Source: Ignavibacteria bacterium
GTDB lineage: Bacteria; Bacteroidota; Ignavibacteria; SZUA-365
Direction of reading: 5' to 3'
Length of the DNA: 64,000 nt
Assembly: GCA_016720835.1 (NCBI GenBank)
Contig: JADKJW010000002.1
Coordinates: forward strand, 310,001-374,000
A program made the position numbers and the translations under genes. This document shows, piece after piece, positions 17,200 through 25,800 of this stretch (position 1 is the stretch's first letter; every line of letters starts with the position of its first letter). The notes below the pieces were generated by a model that worked only from the letters and a program-made list of their open reading frames with translations, was not told the DNA's origin and did not search any database.

Positions 17200-18669
17200 A
17201 GTTCATGCTGAGGTGAGTGGCATGTGCCCGGTTCACCTACTCCTTGCCGGATGCTGTCACCGCGAGCAAAGCGCGTTCAACATGGGATTCAACGAGGCCT
17301 CGTGTTTGTTTTACTCGCCAGGATATTCTTACTGGCGATACGCAGATCACATCCTTTCAATGGGGGACGTAAACCGGGACAGTATTCCAGACCTATTCAT
17401 CAACCGTTGTCGCGATTCTACGAGGCAGACCTGGATGCTCTTCGGAAGGCGTCCGGGCGTTGGTAACAAGGTGCGTGGATCACTCACGGGCGTAAATGGA
17501 GATGGTCTATCTGCTCGGAGGATCGAGCAAATTTCCTCGTGCTCGGCATCTCCTTACACAGTAGACACCTTCCAGCGGTAAAAGGCCATCCGTATGTCGA
17601 GCTCACCCGATTATGGCGAGAATCGCCTCGGAGATGTTAACAAGATGTGAAGACATCGCAATCGCCGCGCCAGATGGTGGACTTCGGATATTGGTCACGT
17701 TGACGGGGTAAGATCTTATCGTTGGAGGATCGAAATTGCGAACCGGATCAAACGGCTGTCCATCCAATGAATAGGACGTACTTCACAAAGACGGGCTCCA
17801 GATCGCAGTTGCGGTGATGGCGTAAAAGATATCGTTGGAACCGATGTTCCACGGCTCAGATAATTCTATGATGTTGGATTACGGACCGTCCCGATCAAAG
17901 AATCGGCCGAGAAGTTATCCCTTACAGTACGAATGAAGCCTCAATGTGGAAATTGAATATCACGGATATAAATAATGACGGTGTTGACGATCGGTATATT
18001 GGCGATCATTATGGATACATATATTACGGTCGCACGGGCGGTTTCAGATCATTCTAAGACAGGATGATCTCGAGTCCCGACTCGTCGGATTACGAAATTG
18101 GCGATCACGGGCAAAGGATTGGGGATGTGAACGCAGATGGATTTGACGATTACCTTCTCTCTGGTAGTTTTGGCGCCGGTGTTGGCATGGCATTCCTGTA
18201 TCTTGGTTCTTCCCGAGGAATGGAATCGAAGCCAATAGCTACCGTTTGGAATCCGCAGAGTGGAATGAGATTTTCGTATGAGGCAATCAACGTCGGCGAT
18301 ATTGACGGAGATGGGATCAAGGATTTTGCTGCGAACTATGTATATGACATATATAGCGGTTTCGCGCTCTTTGCAGGAAAGTCATGGAAGCGTACGCCCG
18401 TGTATGATGTCCCATATCCTCATACTCCCTCTATAGCCGCGTTCCCGAATCCCTTCCATGACTATTCGACGATTGTAATCAATGGGGCTCTGCACGAAAA
18501 CGCAGTGGCGGTCGTATACGACACGTACGGGAGAGTAGTAAGGAAATTCGTGCTCGATGATGCAAATTCAACAACGGGACACATACGGTGGGATGGCTGT
18601 AACGCTTTTGGAGTAAATGTTCCAAGCGGTATCTACTTCATTTCCGTTCAGTCGCACAATGAAATGTAA
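17200..18669 (+). pseudogene. Remnant of a secreted FG-GAP/VCBS repeat protein
   Basis: Calcium-loop repeat motifs of the integrin-like FG-GAP type appear in several frames broken by stops: HILSMGDVNRDSIPDLFINR near 17350, DINNDGVDDRYIGDHYG near 17965, RIGDVNADGFDDYLLSG near 18118 and NVGDIDGDGIKDFAANYV near 18288. The longest open piece is 18064-18669. It holds two intact repeats, a PNPFHDYSTI-type sorting module (about residues 125-200) and the SGIYFISVQS ending. Upstream of 18064 at least four frame changes would be needed to restore one protein. Base composition is lower in GC than its neighbours. It reads as a decaying surface-protein gene, or as an acquired piece that has been inactivated. 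Confidence 0.7.
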
Positions 18670-18927
18670 AGGGGAAAATAATCAAGCAGTAAATTCCTTG
18701 CACCTTTGCTTGCTATGGTACGTGGATCTGGACGTTTCAGTTCATCAGGTACGATCCACCCTTCTCAACCGGCACCCAGAATCGGAGATATTGATCTGAA
18801 ACATGGCGCGAGGTCTTCGTATGAATGCAGCACAGCATCGGTACTGCATCCCACCGTATATTCCACTTTCCGAGTCTAAGCAGTTCCTGTCGCCCCCATT
18901 CCCCCATTCCCCCGTCCCCCATCTGCT
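18670..18927. other. Intergenic stretch with a C-rich octamer repeat
   Basis: Apart from three tandem ATTCCCCC/GTCCCCC units at about 18894-18920, directly before the glycosyltransferase start, no gene or clear regulatory site is seen. Confidence 0.4.
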
Positions 18928-20100
18928 GTGTTGTACTTCCTCCTCGACATCGTGTTCGTCCTCTGCGCCGTTGGAAGTTCCGCAGTGTTCGTTCTGCTGT
19001 CAATCGGCTTCGGCAGAGCACGGGCGCGGACGCGGTCGCACACGGGAGTGGGACAGCCCGACGTGACCGTCATCGTCGCCGCGCACAACGAGGAACGAAA
19101 CATCCCCGTGTTGATGGCCGCTCTCGGCGCGCAGAGCTACCCGCCCGAAAAGTTGAGGGTGATCGTCGCTGCCGACCGCTGCACGGACGGCAGCATCGCG
19201 GCTGTCGAAAAGCATCGGACGAAGGGCGTCTCCTGTACAATCCTGCGCATCGACAGCGTTGAGCCCGGCGTCTCACCGAAAAAGCAGGCGCTGCACTTGG
19301 CGGTGCTGGCGGCGGAAACCGAGGTGCTGTTGTTCACGGACGCGGATTGCCGCCCCGCGCCGCGCTGGGTGGAAGCCATGGCAGCCCGTTTCGCGTACGG
19401 GGCGGATGTCGTCATCGGACTGTCCCCCTCGCAGGAAGCGCAAGGCGGCATCACCGCGACGTTTGCCGCGTATGACGCCGCCCGCACCGCGTTCCTGTCC
19501 ATTGCCGCCGCGGGCTGGGACCGCCCCTACATGGCCGTCGGCAGAAACTGGGGATATCGGAAATCGCTATACCTGCGCAGCGGCGGGCTCACCCCGCTTT
19601 ACCGGCAGCTCGGCGGCGACGACGATCTGCTGCTGCAACGCTTCCTCGCGGAGCGGCCCGCCGTCGCGACCAGTCTCGACGCCAATGCCGCATGCCCGAC
19701 CTCGTCGCCCGCGACCTTCCGGGCACTGCTGCGGCGCAAACTCCGGCATTACCGCACGGGAGCGCAGTATCGTGTCCCGGGCCCCAATGGGCGATCTTCC
19801 GGCGGCGGGAGGCTGCTGCTCGCCGGCCTTGTCGCGTTTGGAGCGATGGAACTCGTCTCGCTCGTCGTCGCGCCGGTCGTACTGATCGCGTGGCAGGGCG
19901 TGTCGCCGCTGTACGTGCTCCCGGCGCTTGCGGCGAAGCTGCTCTACGACACGTCCTTTCTCGCGCCGGTGCTTCCGCTGATGACGTCCTGGAAGCCCGG
20001 TCCGGCGACGCGGGTGAAACTGGCTTTCCTCGAGTTGTTCCACGTGCTATTTTCTTCCATCACTTCCGTCGCATCGCTCCTCCGTCCACCAGCGTGGTGA
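18928..20100 (+). CDS. Family 2 glycosyltransferase, membrane-bound
   Basis: A 390-residue protein with an N-terminal membrane helix (residues 1-30). A GT-A catalytic domain follows (VTVIVAAHNEERNIPVLMAAL near residue 47, ADRCTDGS, the metal-binding LLFTDADCRP near residue 137, and GGDDDLLLQR near 230), then two or three C-terminal membrane helices (about 290-370). This layout fits enzymes that transfer sugars to lipid carriers or growing polysaccharide at the inner membrane. It begins a four-gene plus-strand group with a methyltransferase three bases downstream, suggesting a surface glycolipid or polysaccharide role. Donor and acceptor cannot be deduced. Confidence 0.88.
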   Translation: MLYFLLDIVFVLCAVGSSAVFVLLSIGFGRARARTRSHTGVGQPDVTVIVAAHNEERNIPVLMAALGAQSYPPEKLRVIVAADRCTDGSIAAVEKHRTKGVSCTILRIDSVEPGVSPKKQALHLAVLAAETEVLLFTDADCRPAPRWVEAMAARFAYGADVVIGLSPSQEAQGGITATFAAYDAARTAFLSIAAAGWDRPYMAVGRNWGYRKSLYLRSGGLTPLYRQLGGDDDLLLQRFLAERPAVATSLDANAACPTSSPATFRALLRRKLRHYRTGAQYRVPGPNGRSSGGGRLLLAGLVAFGAMELVSLVVAPVVLIAWQGVSPLYVLPALAAKLLYDTSFLAPVLPLMTSWKPGPATRVKLAFLELFHVLFSSITSVASLLRPPAW

Positions 20101-20103
20101 TCC

Positions 20104-20941
20104 GTGCCGCCGTTCGACGCTTTTCCATCCGCCTACGTCCTCGACCCCGCGCATCCCAATGCCGCGCGCTGGCAGCGTGCCGTCGATGCGGCGCAGTTGC
20201 GAGCGCGCTCGTGCCAGGCTGCTCGAAACGCGCATGATGCTGGGCGGCGCGGACGTCCTCGATCTCGGCGCCGGCGTCGGCGGCACCAGCGCGGCCCTCG
20301 TCCGCCGCGGCGCGCGCGTGACGGCGGTGGACAGCGATCCGAAGCGCGTCGACGCGCTCCGCGCGCTCAACGGATCATTCGCTGTCGCTTGCGGTGACGC
20401 TGGCGCGCTCGAATATCCCGACGCCCGCTTCGACGCCGTCGTCCTGCAGGACGTCATCGAACATTGCGACGCCCCTGCGACGGTGCTGCGCGAAGCGGCG
20501 CGCGTGTTGCGGCCCGGCGGCATGCTGTACCTCAGCACGCCGAGCCGCTTCTCGGTCGTGAACGTGCTTGCCGATCCGCACTGGGGACTGCCGCTGCTGA
20601 GCCTGCTGCGCCGTCCCGCGCTGCGACGCGCGGTGCGCGTGCTGCGGCCCCGCGACGCCGGCCGCGGCGACCTCGCCCAGCTCTTCTCTCTGCACGCGCT
20701 GCTGCGTCTCCTGCGCGATGCGGGCTTTGAACCCGCGCTCACGATGCGCGCCGTTGTGAACACTCTGTTCGAGACCCCCGAAGCCGTCGTCTGGAGCGCG
20801 CCGCACCTCGCGGCGGTGCGCGTGCTGAGGCGCACGGGCACGGATAGGATCGTCCGCGCCATGGCCAGTGACAGACCCGGGTTCATCAATGCGCTGCTCG
20901 CGCCCTCGTGGCATCTCGTGTGCGGGAAGGGCGGCGGATGA
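20104..20941 (+). CDS. Class I SAM-dependent methyltransferase (frame break near 20205)
   Basis: The SAM-binding motif I is DVLDLGAGVGGTSAAL, followed by VTAVDSDPKRVDAL (motif II acid), DAVVLQDVIEHCDAP and LRPGGMLYLSTPSRFS, all typical of Methyltransf_11/23 enzymes. The 5' part (PPFDAFPSAYVLDPAHPNA, from a GTG at 20104) and the main part are in different frames, joined near 20200-20215. The main frame alone would start at 20159. Joined, the protein has about 279 residues. It follows the glycosyltransferase by three bases, and its stop overlaps the next start (ATGA at 20938-20941), so it belongs to the same operon. The substrate is probably a sugar or lipid intermediate. Confidence 0.85.
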
Positions 20942-21951
20942 CCGTCCGCACGGCGCGCAACCTCCTGCGCTGCGTCAGTCTCCGCCGCGCATGGAATCTG
21001 CTGCGCGTCTTCGCGTCCTTCCAGCTCTCGGCGCGCAGCGGACGGAGCATCGTGTGGGGACTGCCGTACACGCTGACCGTGGAACCCACCAACCGCTGCA
21101 ACCTGTCCTGTCCCGAATGCCCCTCCGGCAACGGCGAGATGGTGCGCCCGCTCGGCTCCATGCCGCTGCCCTTCTTCGAACGCATCATCGACGAGCTGCG
21201 GGGCGAGACCTTCTACCTGCAGCTCTTTTTCCAGGGCGAACCCTTCATCAACAAGCAGCTCGTCGCCATGGTCGAGACCGCGCGGAAACGGCGCATGTAC
21301 ACCGCCATCAGCACGAACGCGCATTTCCTGACCCGGAGCGCGTCCGAGGCGCTGCTCGACGCCGGACTGGACCGGCTCATCGTCTCCATCGACGGCATGA
21401 GCGAGGAAACGTACCAGGAATACCGCGTGGGCGGCACGCTCGCCCGTGTGGTGGAGGCGCTCGGCACGTTGCGCGAAGCCCGAAACGGGCATCCGCACGG
21501 CGCGCGGATGGAAGTGGTGCTGCAGTTTCTCGTGACGCGGCAGAACGAGGGCGAGATTCCTGCACTGCGCGCGCTGGCCCGCGAGCACGGCGCAAGCGTC
21601 GCCCTCAAAACAATTCAGGTGTATTCTCTCGAGAGCGCCGAGCGCTTCCTGCCCGCGGACGAGAAGTACCGGCGCTACACGATAGAAAACGGACAGCTGC
21701 GTCCGAAAAGCGCCCTGGCCAACCGCTGCGTCCGCCTCTGGGAGCGCAGCGTGATCACCTGGGACGGCACCATCGTTCCCTGCTGTTTCGACAAGAACGC
21801 CGAGTACCCGCTCGGCAGCCTGGCCGACGGCAGTTTCACGGACGCGTGGAAGGCGCCCGCGTACGAGTCGTTCCGTGCGCGCATCCTCTCCGATCGGCGC
21901 GGCGTACCCATGTGCACGAACTGCACCGAGGGATTGAAGGTCTATCGTTGA
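20938..21951 (+). CDS. Radical SAM protein with C-terminal SPASM-like domain
   Basis: The 337-residue protein carries the radical SAM cluster motif CNLSCPEC (Cys54, Cys58, Cys61) and the following strands of a partial TIM barrel (GEPFINKQLVAMVETA, AISTNAHFL, LDRLIVSIDGMSEETYQEYR). A C-terminal Cys-rich SPASM/twitch-type region follows (CVRLWERSVITWDGTIVPCCFD ... CTNCTEGL) and would bind auxiliary Fe-S clusters. Members modify peptides or act on lipid/sugar intermediates. Its overlap with the methyltransferase and proximity to the glycosyltransferase favour a role in cell-envelope or small-molecule tailoring, but this is inference. The ATG at 20938 is chosen over the upstream in-frame start because of the ATGA overlap. 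Confidence 0.9.
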   Translation: MTVRTARNLLRCVSLRRAWNLLRVFASFQLSARSGRSIVWGLPYTLTVEPTNRCNLSCPECPSGNGEMVRPLGSMPLPFFERIIDELRGETFYLQLFFQGEPFINKQLVAMVETARKRRMYTAISTNAHFLTRSASEALLDAGLDRLIVSIDGMSEETYQEYRVGGTLARVVEALGTLREARNGHPHGARMEVVLQFLVTRQNEGEIPALRALAREHGASVALKTIQVYSLESAERFLPADEKYRRYTIENGQLRPKSALANRCVRLWERSVITWDGTIVPCCFDKNAEYPLGSLADGSFTDAWKAPAYESFRARILSDRRGVPMCTNCTEGLKVYR

Positions 21952-22015
21952 GGTTTTCCTTTGAGTTCGCGGGCTGTTACCTTTCCGTTTTTCCGACCGA
22001 AACGGCTCCGAACGC

Positions 22016-23779
22016 ATGACCGACTCCTCACGCCCCAGGCGGGACCTCACGCAGCCATCGCAGGCGCAGACGGGCATCTCCGACAGCGCCGCGCTGCTCG
22101 AGCTGAGCAGCATCCTGAACTCGTCGCAGGAACTGGAGTTCATCCTCGGCAACGTGCTGCTCACCGCCATGGGCAAGCTGCTCGTCTCCCGCGCGGTCGT
22201 GCTGGTGGAGCAGACGCAGTGGACGTACACCGTCCGCGCGACGAAGGGGATTCCCGTTTCGATGATCGACCGGAGCTTCACGCTCGCGGTGGACTGGAGC
22301 GGCACGCATCTCGTCAGTGACATCGACGGGGACGACGACGCGCAGGTGGCCTCCTTCGCGCAGTGCTGCCGCGACTGCGGCGTGTATGCGTTGATCCCGA
22401 TGATCCTCAAGGACCGCATGGTGGGCATCGTGGGCGTCGGGCCGAAAATCACGGGACAACCGTATTCCCATGCCGACACCGTCTTCCTCGAATCGATCGC
22501 CGCGGTGGCGGCGTCGGCGGTGCACAACGCCCTCACCATCGGCGCGCTGCAGGGCATGAATCGCCGGCTCGACACGAAGGTGCAGGAGATGAACACGCTC
22601 TTCGAACTCAGTCGCGAGATGAACGAGACCTTCGACACGCAGAAGATTCTGCGCGTGCTCGGCTACGCGCTGATGGGGCAGATGCGCGCCATGCGCTACG
22701 CGGTGTTCTCGATCGACGGCTCACCTATCCGGCCGCGCCGGCTGAAGCTCCCTGATGCCGATGCGGGAGCGCGCGAAGTGGACAAGCTCTAGCAGCTCCG
22801 CACGGTCGTGCGCCTGTCCGCGGAGCACCAGCCCTCCGGCGATCTCGAGCAGTGGCTGTACGGACTCGGGTTGCGCCTCCTGATCCCGATGCTCGTGCAG
22901 AACGAGACGCGCGGCCTGCTCTGCCTGGGCGAGAGGCTCGGGGCTGACGGCTACGACGCCCCCGAAGTGGAGTACCTGTCCGCGCTCGCGAACATCACCA
23001 TCGCGGCTCTCGAGAACGCGAAGCTCGTCATCGAGCTGGTCGGCAAGCGGGAAATGGAACGCGAGCTGACCCTTGCCCGCACGATCCAAAAAGGCCTGCT
23101 CCCGTCCGCGCTCGCACAACCCGCGGGCTACGATATCGCGGCGATCAACGAGTCCTCGCAGAAGGTGGGCGGCGACTACTACGATGTGATACCGCTGTCG
23201 GAGCACGAATTCGTCATCGCGATCGGCGACGTGTCAGGCAAGGGCATTCCCGCCTCGCTGCTCATGGCCAACGTGCAGGCGGCCCTGCGCACCATGGCCC
23301 CGCTGCGCCTGCCGCTGCCGGACGCCACCGCGCGCCTGAACGCGCTGGTGTTCAGCAACACGCAGGCCGACAAGTTCATCACCTTCTTCTGGGGCATCCT
23401 CGATACGCGCGCGCACACGCTGACCTACATCAACGCGGGACACAATCCGCCCTACCTCGTGCATGCCGACGGGAGTTTCGTCCCGCTCAGCACCGGCGGA
23501 CTCATCCTCGGCATCCTCGAAGAGGTTCCGCCCTACGACGAGGAAACCGTCGCCATCCTTCCCGGTGACACCATCGTCACGTACACGGACGGGGTGAACG
23601 AGGCGTTGTCCAAGGACATGGAGGAGTTCGGAAACCCGCGTCTCGAAGCGCTGCTCGAGCGGCTCGTGCAGGGAACGCCGTCGGATCTGATTCAGGTGGT
23701 CCGGGAGAACATCCTCGAGTTCACCGTCGGCGCGAAGCAGTCCGACGACATCACGATGCTGGTGGTGAAGCGGGGATAG
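22016..23779 (+). CDS. GAF-GAF-PP2C (SpoIIE/RsbU-type) phosphatase interrupted by an amber codon
   Basis: One frame runs from the ATG at 22016 to the stop at 23779 with a single TAG at 22790-22792. The first part (258 residues) has a GAF domain (about 25-180) and the beginning of a second. After the TAG the second GAF continues (LLIPMLVQNETRGLLCLGERL), then a linker helix (ERELTLARTIQKGLLP) leads into a PP2C/SpoIIE phosphatase domain (GGDYYDVIPL, AIGDVSGKGIPASLLMANVQ, YINAGHNPPYLV, GDTIVTYTDGVNEA, QSDDITMLVV). The metal-binding aspartates are present. Such proteins dephosphorylate anti-sigma-factor antagonists. A CAG-to-TAG transition would explain the stop. A restart at about 22808 could yield a phosphatase lacking the first GAF. 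Confidence 0.85.
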
Positions 23780-23780
23780 G

Positions 23781-23862
23781 AAGTCAGAAGTCAGAAGAAC
23801 AGAATTCAGAATTCAGGAATCAGAATCCGGAAATCAAGATCCGGAAATCAGAATACGGAATG
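23781..23862. repeat. Heptamer repeat array (AGTCAGA/AATTCAG type)
   Basis: About eleven consecutive 7-base units (variants of AAGTCAG, AATTCAG, GAATCAG, AATCCGG) fill the space between the phosphatase stop and the convergent MFS gene. Confidence 0.8.
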
Positions 23863-23872
23863 GAGCGGCCTG

Positions 23873-25234
23873 TCAGGCGAGCTCGAGTTTGTTGCCGGCC
23901 TTGGCGTCCTCGCGTTTCAGCATGATCGCGAAGAAGAAGCCGACGAAGCCGAGAACGGCGAACATGAGTATCGTGTACGTGTAATCGAACATCGCCGTGC
24001 CCGACGCGACCGTCGTTTCGGTGACGCCGGGATTGGTCGTGTCGAGGATGTAGCCCGCGAGAATCGGGAAGCCCCAGAGTCCGAGATTCTGCAGCGCGGC
24101 CATCATGCCGTAGGCCGTGCCGAGGCGCTTCTCCTCCACGATCAGCGCGACGGACGGCCACATGGAAGCGGGCACCAGCGAGAACGCGATGCCGAGGATG
24201 AACATCGCCACGTACGGCGTGACGTGCGTGAGCGACAGGATGAGATGCGTGGCAATGAGCAGGAAGGAACCGACCAGCATGAGGCTGGCGCGCTTCCCCT
24301 TCCGGTCCACGAAGGCGCCGAAGAGCGGCGTGAACAGGATGGTGCCCCAGATGATGAGGCTGCTGAGGATGCCGCTCCACTCGATGTCGAGACCGAACTT
24401 GTTGTGCAGGAGGTCGGGGCAGTAGGCCTGGAACGGGAACACCGCCGAATAGAAGGTGACGCAGAGGAGGATCACGTAGATGAACGACCGGTTCTTGAGC
24501 AGCTCGACGATGTCGCTCATGTGGAACTCCTCGTCGGCCGCGAGCGCGCCGTCGCGCGAGCCCTTCGGCGTGGTCGCGGAATCGTACATCATGTAGATGA
24601 GGAAGAAGACGAAGCCGACGCCCATGGCGATGGCGGCCACCCAGAGCGCCCAGGTCCAGCCGACGGGATCCTTGATGAGTTGCGGCGAGAAGATCAGCGC
24701 CAGCGCGGTGCCGAGGCGGGCGATGGCGACGTTCACCGCGAACGCGAAGGCGAGTTCCTTCCCCTTGAACCATTTCACGATGATCTTGTTGATCACCACG
24801 ATGCTCGTCTCGGCGCCGAGGCCGAAAAGCAGACGGCCCAGCATCATCATCTTGAGCTGCGGCGAATACGACGGCAGGAAGGAATCGAAGATGCCGTACA
24901 CCACGCCGCCGCGCGCGAAGGAATCGCTCGCGCCGTAGGCGGTGGTCAGCGCCCCGAGGAAGCAGACGAGCACGAAGAGGAAGCCCGTCTTGCGTATCCC
25001 CCACTTGTCCAGAATGATGCCGCCGAAAATCGACATCAGCAGGAAGGTGTTCGGGAAGGAGTAGAACGACACGATGAGCCCGTAGGCGGTGTTGTCGATG
25101 CCGAGCTGCGTCTGCATGACGGACTTGATCGACGACATCGCGTCGTACACGTAGTAGTTCGTGGCGATGACCACGCTCACGAGCACGAGCACGATCCAGC
25201 GGGTGGACGGGGAGATGGTTTTCATACGCGCCAT
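23873..25234 (-). CDS. Major facilitator superfamily transporter, MFSD1-like
   Basis: The 453-residue inner-membrane protein has 12 predicted helices and MFS loop signatures (GGIILDKWGIRKTG after helix 2, GAFVDRKGKRAS after helix 8). A long central cytoplasmic loop lies around residues 215-240. The pattern NYYVYDAMSSIKSVMQTQLG at the start resembles MFSD1-type transporters, whose animal relatives move dipeptides. A peptide substrate would fit the OPT-family transporter nearby, but this is not proven. The downstream end meets the heptamer array. Upstream, 49 bases away, is the PqqD-like gene on the same strand. Confidence 0.88.
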   Translation of the reverse strand: MARMKTISPSTRWIVLVLVSVVIATNYYVYDAMSSIKSVMQTQLGIDNTAYGLIVSFYSFPNTFLLMSIFGGIILDKWGIRKTGFLFVLVCFLGALTTAYGASDSFARGGVVYGIFDSFLPSYSPQLKMMMLGRLLFGLGAETSIVVINKIIVKWFKGKELAFAFAVNVAIARLGTALALIFSPQLIKDPVGWTWALWVAAIAMGVGFVFFLIYMMYDSATTPKGSRDGALAADEEFHMSDIVELLKNRSFIYVILLCVTFYSAVFPFQAYCPDLLHNKFGLDIEWSGILSSLIIWGTILFTPLFGAFVDRKGKRASLMLVGSFLLIATHLILSLTHVTPYVAMFILGIAFSLVPASMWPSVALIVEEKRLGTAYGMMAALQNLGLWGFPILAGYILDTTNPGVTETTVASGTAMFDYTYTILMFAVLGFVGFFFAIMLKREDAKAGNKLELA

Positions 25235-25283
25235 GGTTTCCGGAATGACATGGAGGAGATCAGGTGGATCGATGCGCGGCGCG

Positions 25284-25655
25284 TCAGACGAAGCTGCCGT
25301 CCGCGTTCCGCAACCGCACGAAGCCGCGCTGCCTGAGGAGCCTGAAGAACACGCTCAGGCGGTCGTGCACCGGCTCCACGTCCTCGCCGAATTCCGCGAC
25401 GAGGGCATCGGCGATCTCGTTCACGTTCGCCGTGCCGTCGCAGCGCAGCCAGACGCGGGAGCCGAAACGATCGAGCTTGACCTTGATGAACGGATCTTTC
25501 CGCTTCGGTACCAGGTACTTCTGCATCCATGCCACATGGAAGCGCGGCATGTCGACGACGATGGTGCCGTCCTCGTTTGTCGTCTCGCCGAACATCCGTT
25601 CGGGAATCAGTTCGAGCAGATTGATGTCGGGCGGGGGGTCTTTTTTCGTGAACAT
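25284..25655 (-). CDS. PqqD-like small protein
   Basis: This 123-residue protein has the PqqD fold signature in its second half: SRVWLRCDGTANVNEIADAL followed by a helical stretch and LLRQRGFVRL, the winged-helix-like pattern of proteins that bind peptide substrates for radical SAM enzymes. The first 60 residues are extra (FHVAWMQKYLVPKRKDPFIKVKLD). No radical SAM gene is adjacent. It sits between an OPT transporter and an MFS transporter on the same strand, so a role in peptide handling or in regulating the transporters is possible but speculative. Confidence 0.72.
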   Translation of the reverse strand: MFTKKDPPPDINLLELIPERMFGETTNEDGTIVVDMPRFHVAWMQKYLVPKRKDPFIKVKLDRFGSRVWLRCDGTANVNEIADALVAEFGEDVEPVHDRLSVFFRLLRQRGFVRLRNADGSFV

Positions 25656-25671
25656 GAATGAATATACGGAG

Positions 25672-25710
25672 GAGATGGGAAATGTGAGATGTCAGGTGGG
25701 AGATCGGGAT
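25672..25710. repeat. Short heptamer repeat array
   Basis: Five 7-base units of the GATGGGA / AATGTGA / GATGTCA / GGTGGGA / GATCGGG kind precede the PqqD-like start on the minus strand. Confidence 0.5.
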
Positions 25711-25727
25711 GCTCTCTCCGATAGAAT

Positions 25728-25759
25728 GACAGAGGCCGCGGTTTCCCGCAGCCTCTGTC
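25728..25759 (-). terminator. Hairpin behind the OPT transporter gene
   Basis: GACAGAGGC and GCCTCTGTC form the outer stem, with CGCGG/CCGC inside around a TTTC loop. It lies 41 bases past the OPT stop. There is no strong T tract, so it may be a weak terminator or an RNA-processing or stability element. Confidence 0.5.
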
Positions 25760-25800
25760 TGTCATGTTTCGGTCGAAGAAGACGGGGGGCAGTCCCCTCG

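Noticed and set aside
22790..22792. Pyrrolysine or other amber recoding
   Set aside because: There is no pyl context, the position is inside an ordinary GAF domain, and a CAG to TAG change explains it more simply.
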